From assembly GCA_051252005.1 (NCBI GenBank), contig JBPOEZ010000004.1, forward strand, positions 124,001 to 188,000: 64,000 bases of DNA. The letters are read 5' to 3'. This document shows positions 60,264 through 64,000 of the stretch, piece by piece. The notes beneath the pieces are model-generated. The model had not been told where the DNA came from, searched no databases, and saw only the letters and a program-made list of their open reading frames with translations. This stretch comes from JACOMS01 sp051252005 (GTDB taxonomy: Bacteria > Pseudomonadota > Alphaproteobacteria > Caulobacterales > Maricaulaceae). A program made the position numbers and the translations under genes. Within the stretch, counting starts at the first letter, position 1; every line of letters starts with the position of its first letter.

Positions 60264-61299
60264 CGCCAACATGATCGAAAGCCTCCCGCATCGGCGTCTT
60301 GAAGCTTGGAAATGGACCGATGTGCGCGGACATGTATCCGAGACTTCCAAAGGTCTGTCAGCGGCTGGCGCGCCGCTGATTACGCCGCCCGAAGGCATTC
60401 ACATCGGGCAGGGCGACGGCCACTCGGGCGATACGCCTATGGGCCAAATGGCTGTAAAGTTTGCAGGCCCGTCTTGGCAAATCTTTGTGCCGGAAAATGG
60501 GCGTCCTGCAACGCCGCTCGTAATTGAAAATATTGCTAGGGGCCATACGCGTCTTGCTATTATGGTTGATGCAGGCGGGGAGCTTGAAATGGTTGAACAC
60601 TACCGCGGCGATGCGGGGAGCTTTTCCAATTTTGATATTCAAATCCATCTTGGCAAGGGGGCGTCGCTGACCCGTACGATTGTGCATGATGATCCTGATA
60701 GCCATGTCCGCGTCGTCACAGCCTGCATTGCGGCAGAAGAAGGCGCGAAAATTGATCAATATGCGCTCTCATTTGGCGGCGCGCTGAGCCGTCTTGAAAC
60801 ACAGATTTACGGCGAAGGCGAAAACATTGAGGCCACAATCAACGGGGCTTACCTTTTAAATGATAAGCGCCATTGCGACATGACGAGCCATATTGATTTG
60901 AAATCTCCAAATTGCATTATCCGCCAAGCGGTTAAAGGCGTGGTGACGGATAAGGCTCGCGGCGTTTTCCAAGGCAAGTTCAAGGTCGCCCGCGAGGCGC
61001 AGCACACAGACGCGGAAATGCGCCATGACGCCTTAATGTTATCGGAGACGAGCGAAATTCGCTCCAAGCCAGAGCTTGAGATTTACGCGGACGATGTGGC
61101 CTGCGCCCACGGCAATACTATCGGCCAGCTTGATGATAGTGCGCTGTTTTACATGCGCCAACGCGGCATCCCAAAAGAGGAGGCCAAAGCGCTCCTAACC
61201 GAAGCCTTCCTCGGTGATGTATTCGACGATATTTCGGACGAGGCGATGAAGGAGAGCTTGCTGACGAAAATTCGTGAGTGGCTCGGGAGGAATTCATGA
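60244..61299 (+). CDS. sufD: Fe-S cluster assembly protein SufD
   Basis: 351 residues. Partner of SufB: the C-terminal core has ELEIYADDVACAHGNTIGQLD, whose His is needed for iron entry, and LFYMRQRGIPKEEAKALL for the SufC contact. The first ATG at 60244 overlaps sufC; ATG 60271 is an alternative start. The stop overlaps sufS (ATGA). Confidence 0.95.
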   Translation: MMHMPPSANMIESLPHRRLEAWKWTDVRGHVSETSKGLSAAGAPLITPPEGIHIGQGDGHSGDTPMGQMAVKFAGPSWQIFVPENGRPATPLVIENIARGHTRLAIMVDAGGELEMVEHYRGDAGSFSNFDIQIHLGKGASLTRTIVHDDPDSHVRVVTACIAAEEGAKIDQYALSFGGALSRLETQIYGEGENIEATINGAYLLNDKRHCDMTSHIDLKSPNCIIRQAVKGVVTDKARGVFQGKFKVAREAQHTDAEMRHDALMLSETSEIRSKPELEIYADDVACAHGNTIGQLDDSALFYMRQRGIPKEEAKALLTEAFLGDVFDDISDEAMKESLLTKIREWLGRNS

Positions 61300-62513
61300 C
61301 CTTTAATGTCCAAGATATCCGCGCGCAGTTTCCAATACTCTCGCGCGAAATAAACGGCTATCCGCTGGCTTACCTTGATAATGCGGCGAGCGCGCAAAAG
61401 CCTATGGCCGTTCTAGACGCCATGACGAACCAGATGAAAACCTCTTATGCTAACGTCCACCGCGGTCTGCATACGATGGCGAATGAAACGACGGAAAGCT
61501 ATGAAGGCGCGCGCCAAACCGTGGCTAATTTTCTCGGCGCGCCCAAGGCCGAAAATATCGTTTTCACGCGCGGCGCGACCGAAGCCCTGAATCTCATGTC
61601 TTATGGCCTGTCCGGAGAAATCAAGGCGGGAGACGAGATCATCCTGACCGAGATGGAACATCACTCCAACATTGTTCCGTGGCATTTCCTGCGCGAGCGA
61701 TACGGGGCTGTGTTAAAGTTTATTCCTGTGCTCGAAGATGGCACGCTCGATATGGCCGCCTATAAATCGCTTCTAAGCGCGAAGACAAAAATCGTCTCAG
61801 TCGTCCACATGTCCAATGTTCTTGGTACAGTAAATCCGGTCAAAGAGATCGGAAAGTGGGCCAAAGGCGCTGGCGCCGTGTTCATCATCGACGGGACACA
61901 GGCCGCTGTGCACATGCCGATTGATGTCGTTGACCTCGGCGCGGATTTATTCTGCATGACGGGACATAAACTTTACGGCCCGAGCGGCATCGGCGCGCTT
62001 TACGGCACGACTGAAATGCTAAACCGGATGCAACCCTTTAACGGCGGCGGAGAAATGATCGAAGACGTGTTCCAAGACCGCGTGACCTATAATGATGCGC
62101 CCCATAAGTTTGAAGCCGGAACCCCGCCGATTGTCAACGCGATTGGCCTCGGCGCGGCGATTGATTGGTACACACAGTTTGACCCAGAAGAAGTGCGCTT
62201 GCACGAAATGGCAATTTATAGCCATGCGCTCGACGGCCTGCGCGAAATTAACAGCTTCAAGCTGATCGGCGACGCGCCCAATAAGGGCTCCGTGCTGTCG
62301 TTTAATCTCCAAGGCGCGCACGCTCATGATGTGGCGCAGATACTCGACAAATATGGGGTTGCCGTGCGGGCAGGGCAACACTGTACGCAGCCGCTCATGA
62401 CCAAGCTCGGCATCCACTCCACGGCCCGTGCAAGCTTTGGCATTTACAATACGCTAGACGAGGCCGACCGCCTTGTTGAAGGCGTAAAGAAATGCGCGGC
62501 CTTTTTATTATGA
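61296..62513 (+). CDS. sufS: Cysteine desulfurase SufS
   Basis: 405 residues from the ATG at 61296, preceded by GGGAGGAATTC. PLP Lys225 in TGHKLYGPSG and persulfide Cys363 in RAGQHCTQP match E. coli SufS (226, 364). Group II desulfurase, distinct from the IscS-like enzyme at 54388. No sufE or sufU is seen nearby, so the sulfur acceptor must lie elsewhere or be SufB. Confidence 0.97.
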   Translation: MTFNVQDIRAQFPILSREINGYPLAYLDNAASAQKPMAVLDAMTNQMKTSYANVHRGLHTMANETTESYEGARQTVANFLGAPKAENIVFTRGATEALNLMSYGLSGEIKAGDEIILTEMEHHSNIVPWHFLRERYGAVLKFIPVLEDGTLDMAAYKSLLSAKTKIVSVVHMSNVLGTVNPVKEIGKWAKGAGAVFIIDGTQAAVHMPIDVVDLGADLFCMTGHKLYGPSGIGALYGTTEMLNRMQPFNGGGEMIEDVFQDRVTYNDAPHKFEAGTPPIVNAIGLGAAIDWYTQFDPEEVRLHEMAIYSHALDGLREINSFKLIGDAPNKGSVLSFNLQGAHAHDVAQILDKYGVAVRAGQHCTQPLMTKLGIHSTARASFGIYNTLDEADRLVEGVKKCAAFLL

Positions 62514-62546
62514 CGAGAATGACTATATTAACACCTACACCGCTCC

Positions 62547-62570
62547 TCTCGCTTTCGCGGGGATGAATGG
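62547..62570. repeat. Half REP-like element
   Basis: CTCGCTTTCGCGGGGATGAAT, one arm of the type seen at 55501-55583 (CGCTTTCGCGGGGAT). It lies between sufS and the SufT-like gene. No second arm is found in this gap. Confidence 0.5.
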
Positions 62571-62576
62571 AAAATT

Positions 62577-63041
62577 ATGATGACTGAAATGACAGACAGA
62601 CAACGTGAAGCCGAAGCCATGGCGAACTCGCAAATCCCCGGATTGACGGCGGAAAACGACAGCGGCGAAGTTGCGCCGAAGCGTGATATGATTGATGTGT
62701 CCGGCGCGCCTGCTGAGGCTCCAACCGACGAAGAGATCGAACGCATCACCGCCGACGTGATCGGACAACTTAAAACCGTCTATGATCCGGAGATTCCAGT
62801 AGACATTTACGAGCTTGGCCTGATTTATAAAGTTGAGCTTGAAGATGATAGAACGCTTAAGGTCGATATGACGCTAACGGCTCCGGGGTGTCCAGTGGCT
62901 GGCGAAATGCCGCTTTGGGTGCAAGATGCTTGCGCCGTTGTGGCGGGTGTCCGCAAGGTCGAGGTCGAAATGACCTTCGATCCACCATGGACCATGGACC
63001 GTATGAGCGACGAAGCGCGGCTTGAACTGAATATGTTCTAA
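62577..63041 (+). CDS. sufT: SUF-system protein SufT (MIP18/DUF59 family)
   Basis: 154 residues (150 if the Met at 62589 is used). The MIP18 domain (about 55-150) has VYDPEIPVDIYELGLIYKV and the Cys motif TLTAPGCPVAGEM, which is essential in this family. It helps deliver clusters to target proteins. The N-terminal 50 residues are acidic and variable. Confidence 0.9.
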   Translation: MMTEMTDRQREAEAMANSQIPGLTAENDSGEVAPKRDMIDVSGAPAEAPTDEEIERITADVIGQLKTVYDPEIPVDIYELGLIYKVELEDDRTLKVDMTLTAPGCPVAGEMPLWVQDACAVVAGVRKVEVEMTFDPPWTMDRMSDEARLELNMF

Positions 63042-63045
63042 TATG

Positions 63046-63122
63046 TGTCACCTCGGACTTGATCTGGGGGCTCACAAAAAACACCCGGCTTTCGCGGGGG
63101 GCGGATAAAGTCCGAGATGACA
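63046..63122. repeat. Palindromic intergenic repeat
   Basis: Arms TGTCACCTCGGACTTGATC (63046-63064) and its inverted copy (63104-63122) match at 17 of 19. The type GTCATCTCGGACTTGATC is a dispersed intergenic repeat in many alphaproteobacteria. It ends 17 bp before the iscA-like start and may act on mRNA stability. Confidence 0.7.
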
Positions 63123-63139
63123 GAAGAAAGGACAACAAA

Positions 63140-63505
63140 ATGGCCAGACGACCCAGACCAAAACTTGTGACCCTCACGGACGACGCGGCTGCGCGCGTGC
63201 GCGAAATTCTTGATGAACGCGGCGAAGGCTACTTGCGTGTTGGCGTTAAAAATGGCGGCTGTGCGGGCATGGAATATATGATGGATTACGTGTCCGAAAT
63301 TTCGCCGCTAGACGAGGTCGTCGAGGACAAAGACGTACAGATCGTGGTTGATGCTAAAGCCGTCCTTTTTATCCTTGGCTCTGTAGTCGATTACGAAACA
63401 ACTATTCTGCACACGAAATTCATATTCAGAAACCCGAACCAAACCGATGCCTGCGGGTGCGGGGAAAGCGTAACGATTATTCCGGCGGTCGAGGTCGCCG
63501 AGTAA
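63140..63505 (+). CDS. HesB/IscA-type iron-sulfur carrier
   Basis: 121 residues from the ATG at 63140 (AAAGGA upstream); the longer frame to 63059 is repeat DNA. A-type carrier: the three Cys lie in KNGGCAGMEYM and in DACGCGES. Probably the SufA/IscA of the operon, holding clusters for delivery. Its place after sufT is usual. Confidence 0.93.
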   Translation: MARRPRPKLVTLTDDAAARVREILDERGEGYLRVGVKNGGCAGMEYMMDYVSEISPLDEVVEDKDVQIVVDAKAVLFILGSVVDYETTILHTKFIFRNPNQTDACGCGESVTIIPAVEVAE

Positions 63506-63576
63506 AACGTAGTCCGAAGTCACTTCCCATTCATAGGGGAAGGATAGGAGGGGGCTGTTTACCGCAGGACTAAAAT

Positions 63577-63933
63577 ATGACCCTCGAAGACTACGACCAA
63601 TTCTGCGCCTCTCTCCCGCAATCGGAAAAAGTGATCCAGTGGGGCGGGGCGCATGTTTGGAAGGTGGGCGGTAAGATGTATGCTGTGGCCGGATGGAATG
63701 AGGGCGAGGAGCTTGCCGTGACATTCAAAACCTCTGATATTGTCTATCATGTTTTAAAAGACGAACCGGGTTTGCGTCCTGCGCCTTATTTAGCCTCGCG
63801 CAGCATGAAATGGATACAGCATTTCGAGCCGCCAGGACTTCCTGACGAAAGCCTCAAAGAGCATATTGAACTCTCGTATAAAATGGCGATAGCGCGCATG
63901 ACCAAGAAAAAACAGGCCGAGCTTGGACTATAA
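63577..63933 (+). CDS. MmcQ/YjbR family protein
   Basis: 118 residues of the MmcQ/YjbR fold, a small DNA-binding-like domain of unknown role: CASLPQSEKVIQW, HVWKVGGKMYAVAGW, and the C-terminal ELSYKMAIARMTKK. The gap before it holds a short inverted repeat (CTTCCC/GGGAAG, about 63523-63542) that also looks like dispersed repeat DNA. Confidence 0.87.
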   Translation: MTLEDYDQFCASLPQSEKVIQWGGAHVWKVGGKMYAVAGWNEGEELAVTFKTSDIVYHVLKDEPGLRPAPYLASRSMKWIQHFEPPGLPDESLKEHIELSYKMAIARMTKKKQAELGL

Positions 63934-63937
63934 GGGT

Positions 63938-64000
63938 TTAGCCCTCAACTCGCCACGGCGGGAAGCGGCGATTTTCACCTGCTTCATAAATTCGAATACG
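63938..64000 (-). CDS. C-terminal end of an unidentified gene (truncated by window)
   Basis: The minus strand reads 20 sense codons to a TAA at 63938-63940, ending YEAGENRRFPPWRVEG, and the frame is open to the window edge. The composition looks like real protein. It ends 4 bp from the convergent YjbR-family gene. Family not recognised. Confidence 0.55.
   Translation of the reverse strand, partial: RIRIYEAGENRRFPPWRVEG

Overview
This window comes from an alphaproteobacterium of the Caulobacterales/Maricaulales type, probably a marine Hyphomonadaceae relative. The evidence is the murA-DUF2948-UPF0262-phosphatase and infA-maf-rng-yacG gene order, a bactofilin paired with an M23 peptidase, a CC0125/CC1285-type lipoprotein, an IscR-SUF operon with two cysteine desulfurases, and two large TonB-dependent receptors beside TetR regulators. 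This placement rests on gene order and protein resemblance by eye, not on a search.

Layout. 1-4.6 kb: a 5'-truncated secreted protein built from four-cysteine repeats, then a very large secreted SGNH hydrolase. 4.6-15.5 kb: a catabolic cluster with an AtuA-like protein, a class III CoA-transferase, an acyl-CoA dehydrogenase and a dioxygenase-like cupin in one operon, divergent from a flavin monooxygenase. A TetR regulator, a TonB receptor and an MFS carrier follow. The same 16-bp palindrome sits in both divergent promoters. 15.5-19 kb: an IS6-family graveyard around an auxiliary tryptophanyl-tRNA synthetase (TrpRS II type). This gene has a consensus promoter, an apparently leaderless leader peptide with tandem Trp codons, and a terminator hairpin: a complete tryptophan attenuator. 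19-27.6 kb: a second TetR/TonB cluster whose hydrolase, VOC lipoprotein and PQQ dehydrogenase all look exported or membrane-anchored, suggesting chemistry in the periplasm. 27.6-28.5 kb: an IS6 end fragment abutting an intact IS6 element.

28.7-53.8 kb is mostly housekeeping: tRNA-Thr, mobA, murA and its companions, infA with a TTG start, maf, rng, yacG, a metallo-beta-lactamase/ATP-grasp gene pair, a CPA1 antiporter, bactofilin plus M23 peptidase, bcp, an AsmA-like protein, tyrS and anmK. 53.9-63.5 kb is an iron-sulfur assembly operon (iscR-like, nifS/iscS-like, sufB, sufC, sufD, sufS, sufT, iscA/sufA). It is unusual in having five extra genes, two of them lipoproteins plus a RidA and a cupin, between sufB and sufC, and a palindromic repeat that has extended the first desulfurase. 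The window ends in a YjbR-family gene and the last 20 codons of an unidentified minus-strand gene.

The most interesting item is the IS6-bounded, attenuator-controlled auxiliary TrpRS at 15.6-17.1 kb. It resembles the antibiotic (indolmycin)-insensitive TrpRS genes controlled by attenuation in Streptomyces.
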